This document shows positions 54,165-64,000 of a stretch of 64,000 nt of DNA, one piece after another. This DNA comes from Fragilariopsis cylindrus CCMP1102 (taxonomy: Eukaryota; Bacillariophyta; Bacillariophyceae; Bacillariales; Bacillariaceae), in the NCBI GenBank assembly GCA_900095095.1, contig FMBT01000368.1:62001-126000 (forward strand), read 5' to 3'. Position 1 is the first letter of the stretch; each line of letters opens with the position of its first letter. The notes below the pieces were generated by a model. That model did no database searches, was not told the DNA's origin, and was given only the letters and a program-made list of their open reading frames with translations. The position numbers and the translations under genes are program-made.

Positions 54165-54850
54165 TTATGTCCATTTTATGTTATAATGATCTAGACCGCA
54201 GGCTTTGTTGTTCCACGATTTCGGGCTGCTGCAATCAAGGGATGACGTAAGAAAAGACTGTTGTTCTATAGTCAACTTGTCGAAAGGTGTCTGGGCAAAT
54301 TCTGATGATGCCCAATTATTCCAATATGCTGGATCGAAACCCATAATTTTCTTTGCATTGTTTTGCAATTCATCACCCAGAACCATCCACTCTCTTCGAT
54401 GGCGAGGTTTGGCCAAAGAAAGGTCAATCGTTTCCACTATATTGTTGTAGTAGTTTGTACATTCCTTCAATCTAGATTCCTTCAATATGATCGCAGCTAA
54501 GTCTCGAATCTGCTTACCCTTCACCTTTCCTATTGGACAATTCAACTGTCTTTTTAATGTTCTCCAGTAAAAATTGTTCTCTAACCCACATTATATTGGT
54601 ATTCTTTTCGAAAAAGCTACTCGGTGTGTCAGCGGTATATATACCATAAACCTTGTCGCACGGGTATTGACTTGCAAGATCGTGTTCAAAATTATTAACA
54701 ATACAGCTTTTTGTACAGATGGTCTTCGGGAACACAACTATGATCCCTAAAGATATCAATACCTATCTTAGTGAAGCCACGATATATGCTTTCTACCCAA
54801 AAATGGGCGGGATCGTCATCACCTTTAAAGTGCTTCTTGAAACTATGAAA
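54165..54850 (-). pseudogene. Unrecognised gene with frame breaks
   Basis: Three overlapping minus-strand stretches look like one protein: one from about 54850 (SFKKHFKGDDDPAHFWVES), one continuing as VNNFEHDLASQYPCDKVYG and YTADTPSSFFEKNTNIMWVREQ, and one from about 54545 (NCPIGKVKGKQIRDLAAIIL) to the stop at 54165. The frame changes near 54700 and 54545, and each joint needs one or two bases. I do not know the family. Its start is not clear; it may extend further right. It lies convergent to the LYR-LON gene, with 40 bp between the two stops. Confidence 0.5.
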
Positions 54851-54892
54851 AAAACATACACATATACAGTACTACTGAAGTACTAACTACGA

Positions 54893-55003
54893 CAAAAATG
54901 TCATTTTAAATTTCATTGTTGTATAGATTTAAGTTTTGAGTCAGTCGTGCATTGTGAAAATGTTTGACTAGCTCGATTAAAAACAATTCATGAATGTTTT
55001 TGT
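54893..55003. repeat. Dispersed repeat of about 110 bp, copy 2
   Basis: Partner of 52009-52130, same orientation, with small deletions. It lies upstream of the unrecognised minus-strand gene and 330 bp before the M16 protease. Confidence 0.75.
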
Positions 55004-55138
55004 GACTCAATTTTCATCACTGCCGACGACGTGTCCAAACCGGCCGACAATCTAAATCGAACAATCTCAAATCTGAAAGTTGAAAAGAGTAAAACATCAC
55101 GTGCACTATCATCGTCAATCTTAACGTAAGATCGATTA

Positions 55139-55315
55139 TACAAGCACAGCTAGATACGATACGATACCTGTAGCTATCAAGCTCATTCGAGGAAAAAAGA
55201 GGAACAGAAGAAGACTACCATCACGACACAATATTACCGTATATTGAATATACAAGCACAGCCAGATAGATAGATACCTGTAACTAACGAGAAGTTTCGT
55301 CCGAGAAAAAAGAGA
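55139..55315. repeat. Diverged tandem duplication in the M16 protease upstream region
   Basis: Two units, starting at 55140 and 55251 (period 111 bp), share tacaagcacagc, agat-repeats, atacctgtarcta and cgaggaaaaaagag-like parts. The second unit ends just before the start codon, so promoter or 5' UTR sequence was duplicated. Confidence 0.65.
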
Positions 55316-55333
55316 CAGAAAAAAGAAAAGAAT

Positions 55334-58300
55334 ATGTCGACGTCCACGACTACCGATGATATTGCTGCTGGTGCAACTTCCGATATCTCGACGACATTAT
55401 TACCTACACCGATTCAGGGTAAAGCAGATTGGAGAAAGTATAAGGCATTTCGATTAGACAATAATGGTGTCACTGTTTTAGTAATAAACGATAAAGAAAG
55501 TAAAACAACAGCGATGTCCTGTATTGTGGAAGTGGGTGCTGGATCTGATCCACGAACCATGTCTGGTCTGGCACATTTTTGTGAACATATGTGTTTTCTT
55601 GGTTCTGAAAAATATCCTGGAGAGAATGAATATAAACGCTATTTAGCTTCACATGGTGGTCGGTCGAATGCATCCACATCGATGTATGGTGAGTACCGTA
55701 GTTTAATTTTTAAGTGTGTATTTCTATTTGTCATTTTTTTGTCGTTATTTGTCGATGAAAATTCGTTCATATAGAAATAAAATGCACCCCATGTTTTAAC
55801 CTAACCCATTCCATTGTATTTCTCCCATTCTATTGTATTTTTATTCAAAAAGTCACCAATTATAAATTCGAAGTACTGGCGGACCATGCTGAAAAGGCTG
55901 TGGATATTTTTAGTAACTTTTTCGTTGCGCCATTATTTACATCATCAGGAACAGAAAGAGAAGTGCAGGCTGTATCATCTGAAAATTCAAAAAATCTGAC
56001 AGCTGATGGTCGAAGACGATTACAAATCCTGAAGGACTTGGTCGATCCAGATCATTATTATTCAAAATTTTCCACAGGGAATTCAGCAACACTCCCAACA
56101 GATGATCCAGAAAAACTTAATAATATCCGTGAAGCATTATTGGCATTCCATCGTCAGCATTACCAGCCAGAAAATATGACAGTTGTTATTGCAGGTCCTC
56201 AATCGATAGAAACATTAGAGGAATGGATTAGCACTCGATACTCTCAAATCGAAAGTAACAGTAGGAAGGAAATAAGCAATAATGACGAAAAAAAGGATGA
56301 CAACGTGGCAACAACAACAACTACGCGATCCTTAGTGGAAGAATTAGTGGCAGCTGCCGCCACCGACGCTCCACCATATGGATACAAAGAGGCAGCACCA
56401 ATTTACAATCCACCCTTTAAGGCATCGGCATCGTACTATCCAGTGTTACTCACAACCAAACCTTTACGTTCGATGCGTAAGCTTGTTTTGATGTTCCCGA
56501 TACCATCAGATCGGAAAACACCAGACCGAGCTCCGTCATCTATGTTATCACATTTACTTGGTCATGAAGGACCTGGTAGCGCCTTTGCTACACTACAAAA
56601 CAAGGGATTGCTTAGTTCGTTATCGGCAGGTCCACGAACGTCAGGACCTGATTTTACAATCTTTCAGGTCGATATGGGACTCACTGAGAAGGGAGAAGAG
56701 CAGTGGAAGGATGTTGTTCATACTATCTTTGCATATTGTCGATTGCTCAAGGGAAGTGGTGATGATGATCTGAAACGTATTTGGAAAGAAATGTCTGAAT
56801 TAGATAAATATTTTTTGATCAATCCTCTCCTGGTGGAGCCTACGGTTACGTACCAAACCTAGCAGATCGTGTAGTGTCACTTGGAACTGAAACTTGTTTG
56901 AGTGCCGGGAGTATGCTAAATGAAAATGAAAATACCTTCCCATCAGACGAGTTTACCAAAATTGTGAACCTTCTTACTCCAGAAAATTGCATTGTCGAAA
57001 GATCTAGTGAAGGAGCATATGAAGAAATGCTGTATACGCAGAAGGAAGATGGTTTCAAACAAGGTTTTGGTTTGAAAAAAGAAAAATGGTACGGAGTAGA
57101 ATACTTTCTCTCATCAATTGAAGATACGTATATATCAAACTGGAAAGGCGTAGAGGTTGATAGCAATTCAATGGACACAAAAGAGTTAAGTCTTCCATCA
57201 CCCAATCGTTACATACCACGTACATTAGAATTATGTCCAGATTTGCCCGAGGATGCAATGAATGGACAAAGGATAGAAAAACCGATCGATCCTCCATCGT
57301 TGCTCGTCAATGAAGAAAGATGGAAACTATTCCATCGTCTCGACGACCGATATGCTCTTCCAAAATCCAGTTTACATTTTTTGATTCGAAACATGTCACT
57401 GCAGAATATTGAATTGAGTGACGGTGAGTGGGTGTATGATCCCAAGTCCTCTTTATTATCATCTTTCCTTGCTGGAATGTTCAATGAAGCTATGGCACAG
57501 GAAACATATGATGCGGACCTTGCTGGATCGCATTGGTCAGTATCAATTGGATCGACTGGAATTAAATTGACTTGTTTTGGTTTCTCCGATCGACTGCCGG
57601 ATCTAGCATTGAAGGTCTTAGATGATTTTTTGTCAGGGGAATTCATGAGCGAAAAATTCTTCATATCCAGTAGAGATCGTGCCGCTCGTGGTCTTCGAAC
57701 CTATTTCGAGTCGCGACGAGCTGATTCTCATGCAATGTATTATCGAGACTCATTGCTTGGTTCCTTAGGTCAAGGTGTGGACGAATCCTTAAAACTTGTC
57801 CTTGCATCGAATTTTGATGATGTGAAGCATCATCATCAAAGAATTTTCCAAGATAATCACATCTCCGTCAGCTGTCTGCTAAGCGGTAATGTCTCTTCCA
57901 TGGAAGCTACCGAGTTTTTTTCCTGTGCAAAATCAAAGATAAAATCGGCTTGCAATATACAGGAGCTAGAGTCTGGCGAGCCAATCGTCGACTGTGGGAT
58001 AATAGAGCGACAATTGCAGCAGGGACAAGAAGTTGAATTGCATTTTAGCAGTCAGAATACCGAAGAAGAGAATGGTGCTGTCCTGTGTACATACCAGAGT
58101 TCGATTCCATCATACAAGGGCGAAAAATTGTCACATCCATTGGGACTTCAAAGTAGCTCAGCCATTCGGTTGCTTAGTCACATTCTCCGTGAACCACTTT
58201 TTGATTCGCTCCGGACCAAACAACAACTTGGCTACATTGTAAGTTCATACTACGAGATCGGACTTTCTTCGCAGTCTAATGCACACGGGCAAGTTCCCGC

Positions 58301-59114
58301 AACAACACCCGTTGACTTTATATCTATCAATGTGTTGAGCCAAAAAATGTCGCCCCCAGACATTGCCGATAGGATTGATGAATTTCTTCAGGACTTTCGG
58401 AAGCAATTAATAGAAATGCCAGAAAGTGAGATTCGAGACCATGCAGATTCACTGGCTATCAAACTCCTGAAACCTATTCAAAAATTGCAGTCGGAAGCTT
58501 CAACGCAATATTCACGAATCTCACGATACGGTCCTGAAGTTTTCCTTCGTGCAAAGCGCAGAGATGTTGCTACAACGTCAAATCTCGAAGCCACCGGTTC
58601 CAATGATGAAGATGAATTCCCATGGGATACCTCTCAAGCGCTAGCGTCTACCATCCGCGGCTTGAATCGAGAAGATTTGCTAAATACTTTTGATAGAATG
58701 ACTCATCCGTCTACCCGTTCCCGTATTGTATCTTGCGTATACGGTTCTAAGTTTCCATTGAAATCTAGCACCAATTCGTTGGATACCAGCATCGGTGCTC
58801 CGTCGTCGTCCCTTCTCTCTTCGTTAATACCAAGAGGTTATGGCGGGAAGTCTATTGCCACGACGAAAATCGTCAATAGTTTTTCAGATTTGCTAAAGTT
58901 CCGAACAACGTTACCAAACTTTAATCCCTCTGGTGTTACGACAACTGCGATGACAACTGGTTATTCAGGTGACGTAACTAATGGATTATTCTCCCTACTC
59001 CGACAGCGAAAGTATATAGTAGGAATTGGTGTAATGGGGGCGACCATACTCGGATGGGCAATGGTGAATAATCGCAGCTCTAAACCCGCCGGGAAAAATA
59101 ATGTCCGAAACTAA
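55334..59114 (+). CDS. Insulinase-type M16 metalloprotease with C-terminal membrane anchor
   Basis: M16A proteases such as insulin-degrading enzyme cut peptides inside a closed chamber. Exon 1 is 55334-55688 and exon 2 is 55853-59114, with a 164-bp GT-AG intron in matching phase. The zinc site is the inverted HxxEH motif HFCEH at residues 81-85, with the second Glu in AVSSENSKN about 75 residues later, as in IDE. The middle and C-terminal M16 domains are present (FFVAPLF, GPGSAFATLQNKGL, and RTKQQLGYIVSSYYE in the C-terminal part). One frame break lies near 56830 (before GAYGYVPNLADRV) and one base repairs it. Total is about 1200 aa, longer than IDE (about 1000) because of a C-terminal extension that ends in a hydrophobic helix (IVGIGVMGATILGWAMV) and a short basic tail. 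It may be tail-anchored in an organelle membrane; this is inferred. Confidence 0.9.
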
Positions 59115-59313
59115 AAGAGACTTGCTATAAATATCGACACTAATTTACTAGTAAGTTTAATATTAATTTACAAAGTCCGAAATAAATAGACTGAAAAATT
59201 TCCTTGTTGTTATAAAGCCTGCATGAGAAAACAGTTGCAATAAATGTAATATTCGCCTATTTTTTACCCCAATTCTTTTTAGACGTAATGTCTATTGTCC
59301 ATGGCGCCTTCAA

Positions 59314-61005
59314 CTAAAAATTTCGCGGTCGTTTATTGGTGTCGTTGTCACCACCAATATTGCTACACTGTGTACTTGCGACAAGGGTTTTGTCTGGCGC
59401 ATCTCGGATGCCCATTTCTAGTATATGAAATTGCGCTGTTCCCGTTGGTCTATGCGCAGATTTGATCAAAGTACAAGTTCGTACCTGTTGAAGCACAGCA
59501 GGACCTCTATTATAGTCTTCACCGTCGTCGGAATTGCCATCGGCCCCAGTAGCAGTGACGGGCACAACATATTGTTCCTCGTTCGAAAGGATTAGACGTG
59601 TTGCGGTCGCATGTGCCCAAGACTCTCCCAGCGCCGGTACCAATACCGTGGATGATGAAGATGATGGTATCGAAGATGAAGAGAATGATGATTGATGACT
59701 ATTGTTATTGTAATTATTACTGACCTTAGTGGTCATCTGATTGATGACAACAACGGCAAGGTCATGTTTGGACGCTAAATCTCCCAAATAAGCGGCGAGT
59801 GCAGTCAACGTCTTAGTTCGTTGTACGTAGTACGAAGAATCGGTCGGAGTCACAGCTCGAAAATGAAAGGCAATACTATCAATGACGATCAACTTAATTG
59901 GCAGAGATGATGACGAAGAAGAATTATTGTTCGCCGTTGAATTATTCTTTTGTTGCTGCTGCTGCTCATGTTGTTGTTGTTGCTGCTGCCATTGTTGTTG
60001 CGATTCCTTGACATATTTTTGGAGAGAGTATAAAGTAGCAAGGAGTGCTGTTTCATCGTGGACGCGAAAAACATCAATCGAATCTAGGATATCTTCTACT
60101 GCAAAGTTGGGTGAAATATTATTATTATCATCATCAATAGTTCGATCGTCACCGTTTTGACCGTGATGATTGCGTTGACTACGTTGACTATGCTGTTGCT
60201 GTTGTCGCCGTCGACGCTTACGAGTCGTTGCACGGACGTGATCACACAAGGCATCAGCCATTGAGTATGCACGTTCAGGAACAAAACTACCTTCAGCATC
60301 AACGTAAAGTGTCCGACCCTCCACGCCACCAAATTCTCGTGGTAATCGTGCCAATACACTTAATTGTGTCGCCAATTGTGTCTTTCCTGTTCCAGGCAAT
60401 CCTGAAATTTCTGTTACCTGTCCAAGAGAAACTCCTCCTCCAAGTAACTTATCCAGTGATTTACAAAAGCTAACAACGTGTCGATTAGTACTTGTAATGC
60501 CACCACCTGCTTGATGATGATGAGATGATCGTCGTCGTGGATCGTGCATGTGGAGTAAGTCGTATGCCGTCAAGATTCCATCGTCTTGTGGTGATTGTAC
60601 TTGTAATTGTTGTTGATGATGGTGATGTTGTTGTTGTAGCTTCTGCTGTTGGGTTGGTGACGATAGCGACGGATTTTCATTTTCGTTTCTATTTCCATCA
60701 TTATCTCCGACATCCTTATCGTTCGTCGTGGAATTGTCATTACCTGCTACATCCATTCCATCACCGCCTTCACCGCCAGTATCACCACCAACATCACCAA
60801 AAGAAGCCGATAAACAACCTTGAACTTCTCGAATCAATCCAGCAGCTTCTTGGAGTGAAACATCTAGTTCGGATGCTAGGAGGTTGATACCACCGTTTAA
60901 CCGAGACTCTTCTATTTCATTCACGGATTCAAATCCACGTTTTGTAAATCGTTGCAACGTAGACGGTCGTAACATCAATTCTGTCAAAGGAATTGCGGCT
61001 ACCAT
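59314..61005 (-). CDS. RAD51C: RAD51 paralogue, RAD51C-like (563 aa)
   Basis: RAD51C is a RecA-fold ATPase in complexes that support RAD51 filaments and Holliday junction processing. The start is the ATG at 61005. An N-terminal helical region is followed by a Gln/His-rich insert. The RecA core has Walker A GLPGTGKTQL (Lys near 208), then LATQLSVLARLPREFGG and YVDAEGSFVPERA, the order typical of RAD51C (human: QLAVDVQIPECFGG, IDTEGSFMVDR). Walker B is LIVIDSIAFHF, and LVPALGESWAHATATRLIL matches RAD51C near its end. Two polyglutamine/Asn inserts lengthen it to 563 aa against about 376 in humans, as is common in diatoms. No intron or frame break. It is divergent to the polymerase kappa gene. 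Confidence 0.92.
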   Translation of the reverse strand: MVAAIPLTELMLRPSTLQRFTKRGFESVNEIEESRLNGGINLLASELDVSLQEAAGLIREVQGCLSASFGDVGGDTGGEGGDGMDVAGNDNSTTNDKDVGDNDGNRNENENPSLSSPTQQQKLQQQHHHHQQQLQVQSPQDDGILTAYDLLHMHDPRRRSSHHHQAGGGITSTNRHVVSFCKSLDKLLGGGVSLGQVTEISGLPGTGKTQLATQLSVLARLPREFGGVEGRTLYVDAEGSFVPERAYSMADALCDHVRATTRKRRRRQQQQHSQRSQRNHHGQNGDDRTIDDDNNNISPNFAVEDILDSIDVFRVHDETALLATLYSLQKYVKESQQQWQQQQQQHEQQQQQKNNSTANNNSSSSSSLPIKLIVIDSIAFHFRAVTPTDSSYYVQRTKTLTALAAYLGDLASKHDLAVVVINQMTTKVSNNYNNNSHQSSFSSSSIPSSSSSTVLVPALGESWAHATATRLILSNEEQYVVPVTATGADGNSDDGEDYNRGPAVLQQVRTCTLIKSAHRPTGTAQFHILEMGIRDAPDKTLVASTQCSNIGGDNDTNKRPRNF

Positions 61006-61453
61006 TATTTCGAGCTACTATGATGTAGAAGTATGCGATAGAATATAATAAGTCGATAGAGGGACGAGTACAGTACAGTACCGTAACTACAATAAGTTCA
61101 AAGTAGTACCGGTATGATTCATTCTAATTTTCTAATGCTGAATGCTTGCTGAGAACAATTTCATTTTCATTATTTTCTCATTCTTTGCGTCGCGGTGCGT
61201 GACATCGGCAATGCTTTTCGCAGTCACGAGTCGTATCAAACACGAGCAATAATCAAATATTATGGCCCTGCAGAAATATTTCTTGAATTCTTGTTAATTT
61301 GATTTCAACACGATCATCAATTTTTTTAAAGTTCTGTCGAAAGTTTATTATTTTTTTATAGTGGAACGAATTTTCAATACCTTTTATTAGCAGCACTCGA
61401 AGACAATGGCCAGAACATCATACAAATAGAGGAACTTCATTGATCATATTATC
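61006..61453. promoter_or_regulatory. Divergent promoter region of RAD51C and POLK
   Basis: 448 bp separate the start codons of two DNA-repair genes transcribed away from each other, so both promoters should be here. AT-rich, with T-runs near 61325-61370. I see no clear TATA box or known motif. Confidence 0.55.
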
Positions 61454-63868
61454 ATGAGCAATAGTAAGATTAAAATTGTCAATCCGTACACGAAACATAA
61501 ACGAAAGCTGCCGGATGGAACAGAAAAAGAAAAGCCTCCTTCAAACAAAGAAATACGCCGCGATATCGGAAACGCTACTGGTAATAGTGACACCAACACC
61601 AACACCAACACCAACAATTTCCCTAAAAATACTGGCAGCAGCAACATCAATGTATCAGCCCAGGCAGCAGCTCTGTGTATTTCTGCTTCTGATAAGGCAG
61701 GAATGGAAGGTATTGATCGTGAAAAAATAGCCACTATTATATTAAAAGAATCAGGAAATTCTGCATATATCCAGCAGCAACGACGTAGAGACGAAAAGGT
61801 CAATGAACGAGTTCGGCACCTCCAACAGCGACTTCAAGAAGCTTCTCCTCGAGACTATCGCGTTACAGATGAATTGGACGATACGCTCCGAGGGTATCAA
61901 CAACGACAGGCAAATCGAGCAACATGTGTCGTTGTTGATATGGATATGTTTTATATGGCCTGTGAGCTGTTAAGTAGACCCCACCTGAATGATAAACCAG
62001 CGTGCGTTGGTAGAGAAATGATTCTAACAAGTAATTATGTTGCTCGTAGATACGGTGTTCGATCTGCTATGGCAGGACTTATAGGGCGAAAATTGGTAGA
62101 GCAGCTTTCGGACGGACGAGAAAAATTAATTCAAGTACCATCCAACTTTAAACTGTACAAGGAAAAATCTAAGATCGTTAATGAAGTAATTCGGGAATAT
62201 GATCCTCATAACATGAAGGCATATTCACTTGACGAAGTATACCTAGATATTGGACCATATTTGGTGCTTTTTCTACAACACAAGGATTGGACTCATGAAC
62301 AAATCCGAGAAGCGGTACTGCAAGGCGGGGACAATAAATCCGATGAGAATATGAGTAACGACGAAGAAAGTTATGTTATAATTTCCCAAGCCGAGGTCAT
62401 GCAATTTCTTCAATCACAATCTTCTATGACATGTTTAAAGGCAGTCGAGGAAGTCGTATTTCGTTTACGTCAACATGTTAAGAAGGCGACGGGGGGATTG
62501 ACTTGTTCGGCTGGGATTGCTCGTACACACACAATCGCAAAGATCGCCAGTGATGCAAATAAACCAAACGGTCAACTTGTGGTGGATCCTGTATCTACTC
62601 TAGAATTTGTTAGGGCTTTACCGGTACGAAAAATCCCTGGTGTTGGTCGTGTAACTGAAAAGTTGTTACAACAAGTTTGTAATATCCACACAGGACTTGA
62701 ATTGTACGAAAAGCGGGGATTAGTTCAATTTTTATTCCAACCAGCAACTGCCGAATTTTTGTTAAAATCGTCGGTCGGATGCAGTGGAGAGGGGTCCTCC
62801 TTTGCAAGTTTTGGGACAGAACAAGAAGAGTCGTCGGATCATCAAAAGGGGATAAGTCGGGAACGTAGCTTCTCCCCGGAAAGTGATTGGGCATTGTTAA
62901 ATATCAAACTTGAAGAAATCTCGCGGATGTTGTCTGAAGATATGAAACGAAAATCTGTTATGGGTCATACAGTAACGGTTAAGGTCAAATTAGCGAATTT
63001 CGATGTTTTGAATCGAGCGCAGAGCCAGAAACAAGGTATATACATTCAGAATCCGGACGAACTATCAACCGTATGCAGTGAATTATTCTCCGCAATCCGT
63101 GCTCAACACAAAAAGGATTATAATCAGAATAATAAAAGCAAAGATCGGGACTCTCGCTTTTCTGTAAGACTGCTCGGGATTAGATGTTCTAATCTGATAG
63201 AAGAATCGTCCTTTGAAGCAAAACAGAAGGGAAAGATAGAAAAGTTTTTTAGTCTCACACCCTCAAGCGAGAATAGTCCCAAATGTAAGACTACATCCTG
63301 TGGTACCAACAATGGAAGTAAAAAAAGCTGCATGACAGAGAAAAAGGACGAAGTCAATAGAAAATTGTTATTCAATCGGTACGCTAAGATTCAGACTGGG
63401 AAAGGAGCTCTAAAGGACAATGCTACTGCTATTGCTATTGCCACTACAACTACCGCCTCTACCAACACGAACCACACAGAAAATGCAGAGAACAATGTAC
63501 ATAGTCCTATAAATTACAACAACAAGAATAAAACGAATGCAACTGCTGTTCGTGCTACTACTAGAACAGCTTTTGCCGCCGCCGTCGCCGCCACCATTAC
63601 CACATCTAATGCAGGTCAACCACAACCACAACCACAAACAAAGCATTATGTGGATATTGACGACAAGCAGGAGGAGGCAAATGAAGAAGAGTATGTTTCC
63701 TGCCCTATATGCAACCGCTCTTTTCTAGCGAAAGATAATGCAAAATTCAACACCCATATCGATGCTTGCCTGAATAGCGATACTGTGCGAAAAACCATCC
63801 GTGAACAGGATTGTAAAGAATCCCAAAAGTCTCACAAACGACAATGTTTGACTGATTTTTGGTCCTAG
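61454..63868 (+). CDS. POLK: DNA polymerase kappa, Y-family translesion polymerase (804 aa)
   Basis: Pol kappa copies past minor-groove DNA damage. The ATG at 61454 starts MSNSKIKIVNPY; a disordered N-terminus leads to the N-clasp (KAGMEGIDREKIATIILKES, RRDEKVNERV), a region special to kappa among Y-family enzymes. The palm has catalytic VVDMDMFY (Asp near 162) and SLDEVYLDI (Asp 260, Glu 261). The thumb shows GIARTHTIAKIAS and IPGVGRVTEKLL, followed by the little-finger region. The C-terminus ends with a UBZ4-type ubiquitin-binding zinc finger: C750-x2-C753 and H768-x3-C772, as expected for kappa. Human kappa has 870 aa and two such fingers; I see one. No intron and no frame break. It is divergent to RAD51C. 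Confidence 0.94.
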   Translation: MSNSKIKIVNPYTKHKRKLPDGTEKEKPPSNKEIRRDIGNATGNSDTNTNTNTNNFPKNTGSSNINVSAQAAALCISASDKAGMEGIDREKIATIILKESGNSAYIQQQRRRDEKVNERVRHLQQRLQEASPRDYRVTDELDDTLRGYQQRQANRATCVVVDMDMFYMACELLSRPHLNDKPACVGREMILTSNYVARRYGVRSAMAGLIGRKLVEQLSDGREKLIQVPSNFKLYKEKSKIVNEVIREYDPHNMKAYSLDEVYLDIGPYLVLFLQHKDWTHEQIREAVLQGGDNKSDENMSNDEESYVIISQAEVMQFLQSQSSMTCLKAVEEVVFRLRQHVKKATGGLTCSAGIARTHTIAKIASDANKPNGQLVVDPVSTLEFVRALPVRKIPGVGRVTEKLLQQVCNIHTGLELYEKRGLVQFLFQPATAEFLLKSSVGCSGEGSSFASFGTEQEESSDHQKGISRERSFSPESDWALLNIKLEEISRMLSEDMKRKSVMGHTVTVKVKLANFDVLNRAQSQKQGIYIQNPDELSTVCSELFSAIRAQHKKDYNQNNKSKDRDSRFSVRLLGIRCSNLIEESSFEAKQKGKIEKFFSLTPSSENSPKCKTTSCGTNNGSKKSCMTEKKDEVNRKLLFNRYAKIQTGKGALKDNATAIAIATTTTASTNTNHTENAENNVHSPINYNNKNKTNATAVRATTRTAFAAAVAATITTSNAGQPQPQPQTKHYVDIDDKQEEANEEEYVSCPICNRSFLAKDNAKFNTHIDACLNSDTVRKTIREQDCKESQKSHKRQCLTDFWS

Positions 63869-64000
63869 ATAACTTTATAAGATAAATACCATAGGGGACA
63901 TAACGTACATTCCAAATGTAAAAATAGGGAATGTTTAACCACGATGCTTACTATATAAGATATGTATACATGGACTTAATTTTTGAACTAAAGATTATTA

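Overview
The window looks like nuclear DNA of a diatom or close stramenopile relative, probably a pennate diatom. It is AT-rich and compact, with few introns, all short and GT-AG. It carries a nucleus-encoded acyl carrier protein with a signal peptide and an ASAFAP-type cleavage site, the plastid-targeting signature of diatoms. Polyasparagine/serine-rich low-complexity proteins and LINE and DIRS-like retroelements of stramenopile type fit this. Species cannot be named from the sequence alone. LAYOUT, 1-25.5 kb: a stack of nested retroelements. The outermost is a DIRS-like element on the + strand: reverse transcriptase/RNase H, an overlapping tyrosine recombinase, and a third ORF of unknown function. 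Its polymerase gene appears to be cut on the left by a decayed minus-strand LINE ('copy C', ORF1 and ORF2 frameshifted). It is cut inside RNase H by a 2.4-kb minus-strand retroposon flanked by a 20-bp target duplication. Copy C is itself split by a 10.4-kb, apparently intact LINE of the same family on the + strand ('copy B'), flanked by a perfect 14-bp target duplication. The 3' half of copy C is at 1-1260 and its 5' half at 11723-17441. LAYOUT, 25.5-26.6 kb: terminal repeats and an A-run of the DIRS-like region, then a pair of 253-bp direct repeats just upstream of VPS13. LAYOUT, 26.6-64 kb: host genes. These are a VPS13 lipid-transfer protein (5 exons, two close frameshifts), plastid ACP, a DUF1295/steroid-reductase-like membrane enzyme (3 exons), two related equilibrative nucleoside transporters (one frameshifted) separated by a GC-richer membrane-protein gene flanked by identical 115-bp direct repeats, a kinesin-light-chain-like TPR protein (many frame breaks), a truncated endonuclease-III-like HhH protein, a LYR-LON fusion, a broken unknown gene, an insulinase-type M16 protease with a C-terminal membrane anchor, and the divergent DNA-repair pair RAD51C and DNA polymerase kappa. 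HOW THE GENES FIT TOGETHER: there are no operons. The one functionally coherent neighbourhood is RAD51C/POLK, which share a 448-bp divergent promoter. Single-base frame breaks cluster at about 46.2-56.9 kb, while the genes on both sides are clean; this could be an assembly problem or real local decay and affects how those genes should be read. The most unusual items are the multi-level nested insertions, the large LINE ORF2 with an inserted Tudor-like domain, the 115-bp duplication around an atypical gene, the LYR-LON fusion and the catalytically defective NTH-like protein.
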